From contig OY969703.1 in NCBI GenBank assembly GCA_963702075.1, positions 496,001 to 560,000 of the forward strand: a stretch of 64,000 nucleotides of DNA. Reading direction: 5' to 3'. Below, one piece after another: positions 1-7,609 of this stretch. Origin of the DNA: VAYN01 sp963702075 (GTDB lineage Bacteria > Actinomycetota > Thermoleophilia > Solirubrobacterales > 70-9). The position numbers and the translations under genes are program-made. The notes under the pieces were generated by a model. The model was not told the origin of the DNA, searched no databases, and was given only the letters and a program-made list of their open reading frames with translations. The stretch's first letter is position 1. Every line of letters starts with the position of its first letter.

Positions 1-1
1 C

Positions 2-1096
2 TGGCGCCTGGCCCAGCGCGGGGCGCGGGTGGCGGTGGTCGAGCGCGGTGAGCCGGGCGGCGGCGCGACCCGGGTGGCGGCCGGGATGCTGGCGCCGGTC
101 GGCGAGCTGACCTTCGGCGAGCCCGAGCTGCTGGAGCTGACGCTGGCGGCAGGGCGCCTGTACCCGGCGTTCGTGGCGGAGCTGGAGGCAGCGAGCGGGA
201 GGGAGACGGGGTACGAGCAGCTGGGGGCGCTGCACGTCGCCCTCGACCGTGACGAGGCGGCGCAGCTGCGGCGGGTCCACGACCTGCAGCGCTCACTCGA
301 GCTCGCGGCGGAGTGGCTGCCGCCGCGCAAGTGCCGCGAGCTGGAGCCGGGACTGACGCCGTCGTTCCACGGCGGCGTCCTCGCGTCGGGAGAGGCGGCG
401 GTCGATCCGCGGGCGCTGGCGCTGGCGCTGCTGGGAGCGCTGGGTGCGGAGGGCGCCGAGGTGCTTACGGGGACGGAGGTGGTCGACGGGATCTTCGAGG
501 GCGAGCGGCTGGTCGGGGTGCGGACGGCTGACGAGGAGCTGCGCGCCGAGACGGTCGTGCTGGCAAACGGCGCCTGGTCCGGCACCACGGCATGGCTGCC
601 GGAGCTCGCTCGCCCGCCGGTGCGCCCGGTCAAGGGCCAGGTCCTCGAGCTGCGCCGCCGCGACGGCGCGCCACCGGCGCGTCACATCCTCGCCTCCGAG
701 CGCGTCTACCTCGTGCCGCGCGAAGACGGCCGCCTGATCGTCGGCGCCACGGTCGAAGAAATGGGTTTCGATACCGCCGTCACCGCCGGCGGGGTCCACG
801 AGCTGCTGCGCGAGGCATACCGGCTGCTGCCCGACCTCGCCGAGATGGAGCTGGTCGACGCGATCGCCGGCCTTCGCCCCGGCACCCCGAACAACCTCCC
901 CCTCGTCGGCCCCGGCGCGATCGACGGCCTAGTCCTCGCGACCGGCCACTTCCGCAACGGCATCCTCCTGGCGCCGCTGGCAGCTCAGGTCGTCGCCGAT
1001 CTCCTCTCCGCCGCTCCGAACCCCAAGCGGCGTTCGTCCTTTCTCGGGAATACGCCGATAAAGGACGAACGCCGGATCGAGAAGGTGGCCCGATGA
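2..1096 (+). CDS. thiO: Glycine oxidase ThiO, 5'-truncated by the window edge
   Basis: This is the 3' part of an FAD-dependent glycine oxidase, which oxidises glycine to the imine used in making the thiamine thiazole ring. The frame is open from base 2, so the true start and the FAD-binding GxGxxG lie upstream. The block GGGATRVAAGML near the visible start and the C-terminal GHFRNGILLAP are typical of ThiO and related D-amino-acid oxidases. The last ~29 residues are atypical and are read through a 14-bp inverted repeat at 1029-1073. The stop overlaps the next start (ATGA, 1093-1096), so thiO and thiSG are probably co-translated. A generic D-amino-acid oxidase is the alternative, but the thi neighbour favours ThiO. 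Confidence 0.88.
   Translation, partial: WRLAQRGARVAVVERGEPGGGATRVAAGMLAPVGELTFGEPELLELTLAAGRLYPAFVAELEAASGRETGYEQLGALHVALDRDEAAQLRRVHDLQRSLELAAEWLPPRKCRELEPGLTPSFHGGVLASGEAAVDPRALALALLGALGAEGAEVLTGTEVVDGIFEGERLVGVRTADEELRAETVVLANGAWSGTTAWLPELARPPVRPVKGQVLELRRRDGAPPARHILASERVYLVPREDGRLIVGATVEEMGFDTAVTAGGVHELLREAYRLLPDLAEMELVDAIAGLRPGTPNNLPLVGPGAIDGLVLATGHFRNGILLAPLAAQVVADLLSAAPNPKRRSSFLGNTPIKDERRIEKVAR
1029..1073. repeat. 14-bp perfect inverted repeat inside the 3' end of thiO
   Basis: The arms GGCGTTCGTCCTTT (1029-1042) and AAAGGACGAACGCC (1060-1073) are perfectly complementary. The 17-nt spacer can form a further 4-bp stem (TCGG/CCGA). The element ends 19 bases before the thiSG start. It could be a palindromic element that entered the coding frame, or an intercistronic RNA hairpin affecting mRNA stability. 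Confidence 0.8.
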
Positions 1097-2079
1097 GGAT
1101 CGAGTTGAACGGGGCGACGCAGGAGCTGCCGGAGGACGCCACGCTCGACTCTGCGGTTCGTGCAACCGGCGCGGGGGAGGGGGGGCGCGGCGTCGCGGTC
1201 GCCCTCGACGGCGAGGTCGTGCCGCGCGGCGAGTGGGAGAGGACGCCGCTGCGCGAGGGGCAGGAGGTCGAGGTGCTGGCGGCGATCCAGGGCGGCGCCC
1301 CTGAGGCGGACGAGACCTGGGAGCTCGGTGGCCGCCGGTGGTCCTCGCGGCTGATCGCCGGCACCGGCGGCTTCCGCTCACTCGAGCAGATGGAAGCGGC
1401 GCTGGAGGCTGCCGGGACCGAGATCGTCACCGTCGCCCTGCGCCGGATCGACCCGGCGGCCGAGGGATCGGTCCTCGACGTGATCGACCGCCTCGGCCTT
1501 TTCGTCCTCCCCAACACCGCCGGCTGTTACACCGCCCGCGACGCGGTCCGTACCGCCAAGCTCGCCCGCGAGGCCTTCCAGACGGACTGGATAAAGCTCG
1601 AGGTGATCGGCGACGACCGCACCCTCTTCCCCGACGCGGTCGAGCTCCTCGACGCCGCCGAGCAGCTGGTCGCCGACGGCTTCACCGTCCTCCCGTACAC
1701 CAACGACGATCCGATCCTCGCCCGCCGCCTCGAGGAGGCCGGCTGCGCCGCGGTGATGCCGCTCGGCTCGCCGATCGGGTCCGGCGCCGGCATCCGCAAC
1801 CCGTACAACGTCGCGATCATCACCGAGCGGGCCGAGGTCCCGGTCATCCTCGACGCCGGCATCGGCACCGCCTCCGACGCCGCCCAGGCGCTGGAGCTAG
1901 GCTGCGACGCCGTCCTCGCCGCCAGCGCCATCTTCGGTGCAGAGAACCCCGCCGCGATGGCCGCCGCCCTGCGCCAAGCAGTCGAGGCCGGCCACCTCGC
2001 CCGCCGCGCCGGCCGCATCCCCCAGCGCACCCACGCCGAGGCCTCGACCGCCTACGAAGGCCTCCCCGACCTCTCCTGA
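1093..2079 (+). CDS. thiSG: Fused sulfur carrier ThiS - thiazole synthase ThiG
   Basis: This 328-residue protein joins ThiS (about residues 1-68) to ThiG (about 76-328). ThiG condenses deoxyxylulose phosphate, dehydroglycine and ThiS-bound sulfur to thiazole phosphate. The ThiS half ends in the expected Gly-Gly (67-68, AAIQGG), but here this is internal and followed directly by ThiG. The ThiG Schiff-base lysine is visible in DWIKLEVIGD (K168), as are the phosphate-binding glycine motifs GSPIGSG and the IGTASDA region. The start is the ATG overlapping the thiO stop. Free ThiS needs a terminal Gly-Gly for adenylation, so the fusion implies either cleavage or another way of loading sulfur. Such bifunctional ThiS-ThiG proteins are known in other bacteria. 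Confidence 0.92.
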   Translation: MRIELNGATQELPEDATLDSAVRATGAGEGGRGVAVALDGEVVPRGEWERTPLREGQEVEVLAAIQGGAPEADETWELGGRRWSSRLIAGTGGFRSLEQMEAALEAAGTEIVTVALRRIDPAAEGSVLDVIDRLGLFVLPNTAGCYTARDAVRTAKLAREAFQTDWIKLEVIGDDRTLFPDAVELLDAAEQLVADGFTVLPYTNDDPILARRLEEAGCAAVMPLGSPIGSGAGIRNPYNVAIITERAEVPVILDAGIGTASDAAQALELGCDAVLAASAIFGAENPAAMAAALRQAVEAGHLARRAGRIPQRTHAEASTAYEGLPDLS

Positions 2080-2123
2080 AGCTCCCGGCACCACGCCCAG
2101 CCTCCCTCTACCATGGGCACTTC

Positions 2124-2197
2124 GCCCCTGTAGCTCAGCTGGTTAGAGCGGCGGCCTTTTAAGCCGCGCGGCGCGGGTTCGAGTCCCGCCGGGGGCA
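2124..2197 (+). tRNA. tRNA-Lys(UUU)
   Basis: This is a 74-nt cloverleaf. The acceptor stem GCCCCTG pairs with CGGGGGC (one U-G). The D stem is GCTC/GAGC. The anticodon stem GCGGC/GCCGC closes the 7-nt loop CTTTTAA with anticodon TTT at 2158-2160. The T arm is GCGGG-TTCGAGT-CCCGC and the discriminator is A2197. CCA is not encoded. Confidence 0.96.
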
Positions 2198-2213
2198 TTT
2201 TCGGCAGGCGCCG

Positions 2214-2747
2214 TCAGCAGAAGATCGCCGCGGCGACTTCGGGGCCTGGCTTACCGGCTTTCTCCGCTCCGAGCATCGCCTTGCGCAAGGCATCGGCGGA
2301 CTCGCGAACTTCGGCCACGGACGCGGAAGAGGAGGGATCCGCCTTCACCAGGTTTTTGATCACCAGCTCGAATTCCTTTTCGTCCGGCGAGGATTCGAGG
2401 TCGACGTAGAAGGCGAAGAAGTAGCAGTAGAGGCCGGCGGCCTCCCTCGGCGTCAGATCGGTTGCGGCGTCGAGTTGCTCGGCTGCGCCCTTGGCGGTTT
2501 CGCCCGCCTGCATCCCCGCCGGGCTGAGCTTGGCCAGGTCGCTTTGCGCCGGCGGCCGACTGACGTGGAAATGCGTGAAGCCGCGCTGTTTCTGCTCCAT
2601 CGCCGCAACGCTTTCTTCCACGCCCTTGTACCACCGCCCCAGTTCTCGTTTCGGGTTCCCGCTCGTTTCGTCCCCGCTGCTTCCGCAGCCGGCGATACTC
2701 GCCAGGAGCAGGCACGTCATCACGGCTGCGGATAGGCATTTGCTCAC
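2214..2747 (-). CDS. Putative lipoprotein of unknown function
   Basis: This 177-residue protein has a lipoprotein signal: a short positive N-terminus, a hydrophobic core and the lipobox SIAGC with Cys at about residue 21. Diacylation by the Lgt encoded at 49561-50346 is expected. The mature part is charged and probably helical, with no family I recognise. The GTG start at 2747 places it divergent from the LOG-family gene, 44 bp away. It ends 16 bases past the tRNA-Lys on the opposite strand. It is probably exported and membrane-anchored. Confidence 0.72.
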   Translation of the reverse strand: MSKCLSAAVMTCLLLASIAGCGSSGDETSGNPKRELGRWYKGVEESVAAMEQKQRGFTHFHVSRPPAQSDLAKLSPAGMQAGETAKGAAEQLDAATDLTPREAAGLYCYFFAFYVDLESSPDEKEFELVIKNLVKADPSSSASVAEVRESADALRKAMLGAEKAGKPGPEVAAAIFC

Positions 2748-2791
2748 GGCCTGAACATATTGCCCGCCCCCGTAGAGGACAATGGCGGATC

Positions 2792-3502
2792 GTGAATGGG
2801 GGAAACGGCTACGGGGCCCGGCACGACGAGCGTCTGCTGCGCGTTCCGGCCGACAAGGAGAGCGATGACGAGCGCCGCCTCGACCGCATCCGCAAGGAGA
2901 TCGGCGGCGCCTTCGATGCGCTGCGCGATATCGACGAAGGCGTCTCGATCTTCGGCTCGGCCCGAATCAAAGAGGGCCACCGCTGGTACGAGCTGGCGCG
3001 CGAGACCGCGGCCTGCCTCACCCACCACGGCTACTCGGTGATCACCGGCGGCGGCCCGGGCCTGATGGAGGCGGCCAACCGGGGCGCCGCCGAGGCCGGC
3101 GGGCTCTCGGTCGGCCTCAACATCGAACTGCCGCACGAGCAGGAGATCAACCCCTACGTCAACCGTCAGTTCCAGTTCCACTACTTCTTCGCCCGCAAGC
3201 TGATGTTCGTCCGCTTCGCCCGTGCCTTCGTGATCATGCCCGGCGGCTTCGGCACCCTCGACGAGATGTTCGAGTCCCTCACCCTGATCCAGACCCGCCG
3301 GATCTACCACTTCCCCACCATCCTCGTCGACTCCGAGTTCTGGGACCCCCTGCTCGAGTGGATCGACCGCGGCCTCGAGGACCACGGCCTGATCTCCCCC
3401 GGCGACAAAGAGCTCCTGGTCGTCGCCGACGAACCGATGCAGGTCTGCAAGCACGTGATGCGCGCTAGCGAGCGGCAGCGCGCGGCCGCCGAAGTTCGGT
3501 GA
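2792..3502 (+). CDS. LOG-family (TIGR00730-type) Rossmann-fold protein
   Basis: This 236-residue protein has both family signatures: GGGPGLMEAANRGA and PGGFGTLDEMFE (the PGGxGTxxE motif). The family includes cytokinin-activating LOG enzymes, which release the base from nucleoside 5'-monophosphates. Many members were once misnamed lysine decarboxylases. The likely activity is therefore nucleotide phosphoribohydrolase, with the physiological substrate unknown. A GTG start at 2792 is used. The 3' end overlaps the convergent LtrA-like gene by 38 bp. The long helical N-terminal extension (first ~50 residues) is common in the large actinobacterial LOG group. Confidence 0.85.
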   Translation: MNGGNGYGARHDERLLRVPADKESDDERRLDRIRKEIGGAFDALRDIDEGVSIFGSARIKEGHRWYELARETAACLTHHGYSVITGGGPGLMEAANRGAAEAGGLSVGLNIELPHEQEINPYVNRQFQFHYFFARKLMFVRFARAFVIMPGGFGTLDEMFESLTLIQTRRIYHFPTILVDSEFWDPLLEWIDRGLEDHGLISPGDKELLVVADEPMQVCKHVMRASERQRAAAEVR

Positions 3503-4610
3503 TGACCAGCGCCATCAGGATCATCGCGACGAGCCCCACGGTAAGGAAGCCCTCCAACTCGTCGGAGACGACGAAAGCGGCCATCGCGAGGACCGCCGCG
3601 AAGAGCTCGGCGAGAACGACCTGGTTGACCATGCGGAGGCGAAAGGCAGCGTGGCCGAGGAGATAGAGGGCGATGCCGCCGCAGAGGCAGAGCCTGATCG
3701 GGTCGGGGAGATAGAGGCTGGGGGCCTCGACCACTTCGCGGACGCCGGCGGCGAAGATGACGATGCCGGCGACGATCAGCAGGTGGAGGTAGCTGTAGCC
3801 GTCGGCCGCGGCCAGGACGACGTCGCCATCGTTTTCGCGAAGTCGCTGCTCGGCATTGACCGCGAGGTCGCCGAAGTAGGTGCGCCAGAGGCCGATCGTC
3901 GCCAGCAGGCCGAAGCCGACCGCGGCCAGGAGGCCGGCGTCTACCGGGCTGCCGTTCGCGGCCAGGCCGATCGCGACGATCGACTCGCCGAGGCAGATGA
4001 TCACGAAGAGGGCGTAGCGCTCGGCGAAGTGGGCGACGGCGACCTGCTGCAGGCCGCGGAGGCGGGCGCGGGTCAGCCAGGCGGGGCCGGCGTAGTCGAT
4101 CGCCAGCGCCACCGCCCAGAAGATCGTCTGTGCCGCAACGTCGAAGAGCGAACCGACGACGAGGAGCGCCAGCGCGACGAGGGTTGCCGCGGCGAAGCCG
4201 ACGATCGACTCCCACGAGGCGTTGCCGCGGCGGGACGCGTCGACGTAGAGCCCGAGGTGGATCAGCCGCACCCCCGAGTAGGTGAGCGCGAACAGGGTCG
4301 CCTCGCCGCCGAAGGCGTCCGGCACGGCGATCCCGGCGAGGAAGATCAGGACCAGCGAGGCGAGCAGCGCCAGCTGCATCGTCGGCGAGTCCTCCGACTG
4401 CGCGTTCGCAGCCCAGACGAAGGCCGACCACGCCCACCAGATCAGCGCCAGCAGGATCATCCCGCGCCCGAAGCCGCCCCAGGTCAGGTGGAAGAGGAGG
4501 AAGTGGGTGACCTGGGTGATCGCGAAAACGAAGGCGAGGTCCCAGAACAGCTCGACCGGGGTCGTTCGACGCTCGGCGCCGGCGGGGGAGACGCGGCCGC
4601 CGGACTCCAC
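3465..4610 (-). CDS. LtrA-like (low temperature requirement A) membrane protein
   Basis: This 381-residue protein has about ten hydrophobic segments, and its N-terminus TTPVELFWDLAFVFAITQ is the hallmark of the LtrA family (VELFxDLxFVFA). The central RYALFVIICLGESIVAIG is the second conserved family block. LtrA was first linked to growth at low temperature in Listeria; its molecular function is unknown. The GTG start at 4610 lies 4 bp after the purNH stop, so it may be translated from the purine transcript. It overlaps the convergent LOG gene at its 3' end. Confidence 0.85.
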   Translation of the reverse strand: MESGGRVSPAGAERRTTPVELFWDLAFVFAITQVTHFLLFHLTWGGFGRGMILLALIWWAWSAFVWAANAQSEDSPTMQLALLASLVLIFLAGIAVPDAFGGEATLFALTYSGVRLIHLGLYVDASRRGNASWESIVGFAAATLVALALLVVGSLFDVAAQTIFWAVALAIDYAGPAWLTRARLRGLQQVAVAHFAERYALFVIICLGESIVAIGLAANGSPVDAGLLAAVGFGLLATIGLWRTYFGDLAVNAEQRLRENDGDVVLAAADGYSYLHLLIVAGIVIFAAGVREVVEAPSLYLPDPIRLCLCGGIALYLLGHAAFRLRMVNQVVLAELFAAVLAMAAFVVSDELEGFLTVGLVAMILMALVITELRRPRAAAR

Positions 4611-4614
4611 TCGC

Positions 4615-6849
4615 TTAGTGGCGGAAGTGCCTGTGTTTGGTGAAGACCATCGCCACGCTGGCTTGCTCGCAGGCCGCGATCACCTCAGCGTCGCGTTTGG
4701 AGCCTCCGGGCTGGATCACCGAGGTGGTGCCGGCTTGGATCGCCAGCTCGGGGCCGTCGGCGAAGGGGAAGAAGGCGTCGGAGGCGAGGGCGGAGCCGGC
4801 GAGGAGGGCGTCGGCCTCGGCGCCGCGGGCCTCGCGGCACTTCTCCACCGCCAGGCGGACGGAGTCGACGCGGCTCATCTGGCCGGCGCCGATGCCGAGG
4901 GTGGCGCCGCCCTTGGCGATCACGATCGCGTTGGAGCGGACCCGGCGGCTGACGGTCCAGGCGAAGCACATGTCCCGCCACTGCTCCTCGCTCGGCTCGT
5001 TGCCGGTGACCGCTTCCATGATCTCCCGCGGCTCGGGGTCGCCGTCGCGGTCTTGGATCAGCAACCCGCCCTCGACGCGCTTGACGTCGCGTTCGCTCGG
5101 GTCGGCCTGGCGCCGCTCCTCCTCGCAGAGGATCCGGATCGCCTCCTTCTGCTGCAGCACGTCGAGTGCGCCGTCCTCGTAGCCGGGCGCGCTGAGGACC
5201 TCGACGAAGTTCTTGTGCAGCTCCTCGGCGAGCTCGCGGCCGACCGGGCGATTGAGGGCGATGACGCCGCCGTAGGCGGAGACCGGGTCGCAGGCCAGCG
5301 CCTTCAGGTAGGCCTCCAGCGCATCGGCGCCGACCGCCACCCCGCAGGGGTTGTTGTGCTTGACGATCACGCAGGCCGGCTGCTCGAAGTCGTCGACCAG
5401 AGCACGGGCGGAGTCGAGGTCGAGGACGTTGTTGAAGGAGAGGGCGCGGCCGTGCAGCTTCGAGGTGCGGGCGAGGATGTGGGTTCGCAGCCCGGCCTCG
5501 GCGTAGAGCGCCGCCCGCTGGTGGGGGTTCTCTCCGTATGAGAGGTCAAGCACCTTCTCGTAAGCGACCGCCAGGTGTTCCGGGAACTCCTCGTACTCGG
5601 TTGAGAACCAGCGGCTGATCGCCGCGTCGTAGCGGGCGGTCTGGGCAAAGGCCTCGTTCGCCAGCCAGTGCCGGGTCGAGGCGGACACCTCGCCGTCGGA
5701 CTCCTCCAGCTCGGCCAGTACCGCGTCGTAGGACTCCGGTTTCACGACCACGGCGACGCTCTCGTGGTTCTTCGCCGCGGCGCGGATCATCGTCGGGCCG
5801 CCGATGTCGATGTTCTCGATCACGACCTGCGGCGCGACTTCGTGGCCAGCCACGGTCTGCTCGAACGGGTAGAGGTTGACGCAGACGACGTCGATCGGCT
5901 CGATCCCCTCACGCTCCAGCGTCGCCATGTGCTCCGGGTCGCCGCGCCGCGCCAGCAGCGCCGCGTGCAGCCGCGGGTGCAGCGTCTTCACCCGGCCGCC
6001 GAGGATCTCTTCGGAGCCGGTGAACTCGGAGACGTCGGTCACCTCTAGCCCCGCCTCGCGCAGCGCCGTCGCGGTGCCGCCGGTGGAGAGGATCTCGACC
6101 CCGAGCGCCGCCAGACCTTTGGCGAAGTCGGCGACCCCGGTCTTGTCGGAAACCGAGATCAGCACCCGGCGCACCCGCACCTGTCCGTCGTCGAGGGTCT
6201 CCGGGGCGTTGTCCGTGGCTGGCTCAGTCATCAGGGAAGCGATCGCAACCCTCCGCGGGTCGCTGGGGTCGATCCTAACCCGGCCCTCCGCGATCATGCG
6301 GATCGCCTCCGGGTAGAGCTCGTGCTCGACTGCGTGCACCGCCGCCTCCAGGTCCTCCCGGGCGACCCCTGGGGGAACCGGCACCTCGCGCTGGGCGATC
6401 GCCGGCCCCGTGTCGACGCCCTCGTCGACGAAGTGGACGGTGACGCCGGTGGTAGCGACGGCGGCGGCGAGCGCCTGCCCGATCGCGTCGAGCCCCGGGA
6501 ACGACGGCAGCAGTGCCGGGTGGATGTTGACGACGCGGTTGCGGAAACGCTGGACGAAGGACGGGCTCAGCAGCTGCATGTAGCCGGCGAGGACGATCAG
6601 GTCGGGACCGCAGGACTCGACCCAGTTCCCCATCGCCTCGTCGCGGGCAGCCCGGTCGGCGTAGTCGGCCGCGGCGAAGACCGCGGTCTCGACCCCCGCG
6701 CGCCGCCCCCGCTCCAGCGCCCCCGCCTCCGGCTTGTCGGAGCCGACGCCGACGACCTCGATCTCCTCGCGCCCATGCAGCTTGTCGAGGATCGCCTGCA
6801 GGTTGGTGCCGCTGCCCGAGGCGAGGACGACGATCCGGAACGAGCTCAC
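4615..6849 (-). CDS. purNH: Fused PurN-PurH: GAR formyltransferase plus AICAR formyltransferase/IMP cyclohydrolase
   Basis: One frame encodes two purine enzymes. The N-terminal ~200 residues are PurN (GAR to FGAR), with the formyl-folate site NIHPALLPSFPG and the catalytic aspartate in DEGVDTGP. A ~30-residue linker leads into PurH: the IMP cyclohydrolase domain (SVSDKTG, STGGTA, GGRVKTLHP) and the AICAR transformylase domain (KHNNPCGVA, SDAFFPFADGPE, C-terminal KHRHFRH). No stop lies between the halves. An internal ATG near 6231 could allow separate PurH translation. I prefer the GTG at 6849, which has GAAAGGA upstream, over the TTG at 6867. The LtrA-like gene follows 4 bp downstream. Confidence 0.93.
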   Translation of the reverse strand: MSSFRIVVLASGSGTNLQAILDKLHGREEIEVVGVGSDKPEAGALERGRRAGVETAVFAAADYADRAARDEAMGNWVESCGPDLIVLAGYMQLLSPSFVQRFRNRVVNIHPALLPSFPGLDAIGQALAAAVATTGVTVHFVDEGVDTGPAIAQREVPVPPGVAREDLEAAVHAVEHELYPEAIRMIAEGRVRIDPSDPRRVAIASLMTEPATDNAPETLDDGQVRVRRVLISVSDKTGVADFAKGLAALGVEILSTGGTATALREAGLEVTDVSEFTGSEEILGGRVKTLHPRLHAALLARRGDPEHMATLEREGIEPIDVVCVNLYPFEQTVAGHEVAPQVVIENIDIGGPTMIRAAAKNHESVAVVVKPESYDAVLAELEESDGEVSASTRHWLANEAFAQTARYDAAISRWFSTEYEEFPEHLAVAYEKVLDLSYGENPHQRAALYAEAGLRTHILARTSKLHGRALSFNNVLDLDSARALVDDFEQPACVIVKHNNPCGVAVGADALEAYLKALACDPVSAYGGVIALNRPVGRELAEELHKNFVEVLSAPGYEDGALDVLQQKEAIRILCEEERRQADPSERDVKRVEGGLLIQDRDGDPEPREIMEAVTGNEPSEEQWRDMCFAWTVSRRVRSNAIVIAKGGATLGIGAGQMSRVDSVRLAVEKCREARGAEADALLAGSALASDAFFPFADGPELAIQAGTTSVIQPGGSKRDAEVIAACEQASVAMVFTKHRHFRH

Positions 6850-6927
6850 AGCCGCATCCTTTCGCAATGAAGTGGAAGCAGGGCTTGGAATCTGCCCCCT
6901 AAATAGACAAACTTCTTTGATGAATAT

Positions 6928-6944
6928 CGGCGGGACGTCCGCCG
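6928..6944 (+). promoter_or_regulatory. GC-rich hairpin in the leader of the 6963 secreted-protein gene
   Basis: CGGCGG (6928-6933) and CCGCCG (6939-6944) form a 6-bp stem with a 5-nt loop. It sits just 5' of the ribosome-binding purines GGGAG and the GTG start at 6963. The paralogous gene at 52877 has a similar GC hairpin in the same place, which suggests shared post-transcriptional control. Confidence 0.4.
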
Positions 6945-6962
6945 AGCGAAGAAGGGAGAAAC

Positions 6963-7598
6963 GTGAAGAACGTCAAGACGGTTTTCATCACCGCAAGCGC
7001 ACTCGGGGTGCTGATCGCATTGAGCCTCGCAGGCACTGCGTCGGCAACGGTCCTGTGCACGACCACATCGACACCGTGTGCCAATCGCTGGGGCGCCAAC
7101 ACGGAAATCGATTCCAGTCTCCAGGCGACCAAGTCATCGGAAATCAAGGACACATTCGGTCTTCAGCTGGAGAAGTGCAACACGTCCACACTGAAGCTCA
7201 CTACGACCACCGTCGGCAGCGCAACGACCACAGTCCTGGCCAGCTTCGCCAAAGGGTCTCTGAAGTGGGAAGCATGCAACGAAGGGACGACCACGCTCGT
7301 CGGTGGCTCGGTGGAAATTCACCACATCGCCGGCACGGACAACGGCACAATCACAGTCAAAGAAATGAAGATCACAATCAACTCGGTCCTCGGAGATTGC
7401 ATCTACGGCTTCGGCAAAAGTTTCGCGGACGTCGGGACGTTCACAGGCGGCTCGATTCCCGCGGGGACGCCGCCGGTGATCGACATCAACGCCGTCCTGG
7501 CAAATGAAGGCGGCCCCTGTCCTGCAACCGTCAGATGGACGGCCACTTTCGAAGTGACGAGCCCGAACGGATTCGGGATGTACGTCGAGCCGAGCTGA
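6963..7598 (+). CDS. Secreted six-cysteine protein, paralogue of 52877-53500
   Basis: This 211-residue protein has a classical signal peptide (KNVKTV, a hydrophobic core, cleavage near TASA-TVLC). The mature part is rich in Thr and Ser and looks like a beta-rich exported domain. It shares with the protein at 52877-53500 the start of the mature chain (VLC-T, then PC), the order of six Cys, a GTITV/GTVKL segment, a GDC-YG motif and the C-terminal YVEPS/FVEPS. I do not recognise the family. GTG is the start, with GGGAG upstream. The upstream 90 bases are AT-richer than the surroundings and hold a hairpin. An extracellular, disulfide-stabilised protein is inferred. Confidence 0.75.
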   Translation: MKNVKTVFITASALGVLIALSLAGTASATVLCTTTSTPCANRWGANTEIDSSLQATKSSEIKDTFGLQLEKCNTSTLKLTTTTVGSATTTVLASFAKGSLKWEACNEGTTTLVGGSVEIHHIAGTDNGTITVKEMKITINSVLGDCIYGFGKSFADVGTFTGGSIPAGTPPVIDINAVLANEGGPCPATVRWTATFEVTSPNGFGMYVEPS

Positions 7599-7609
7599 GG
7601 AAGCTGCGG

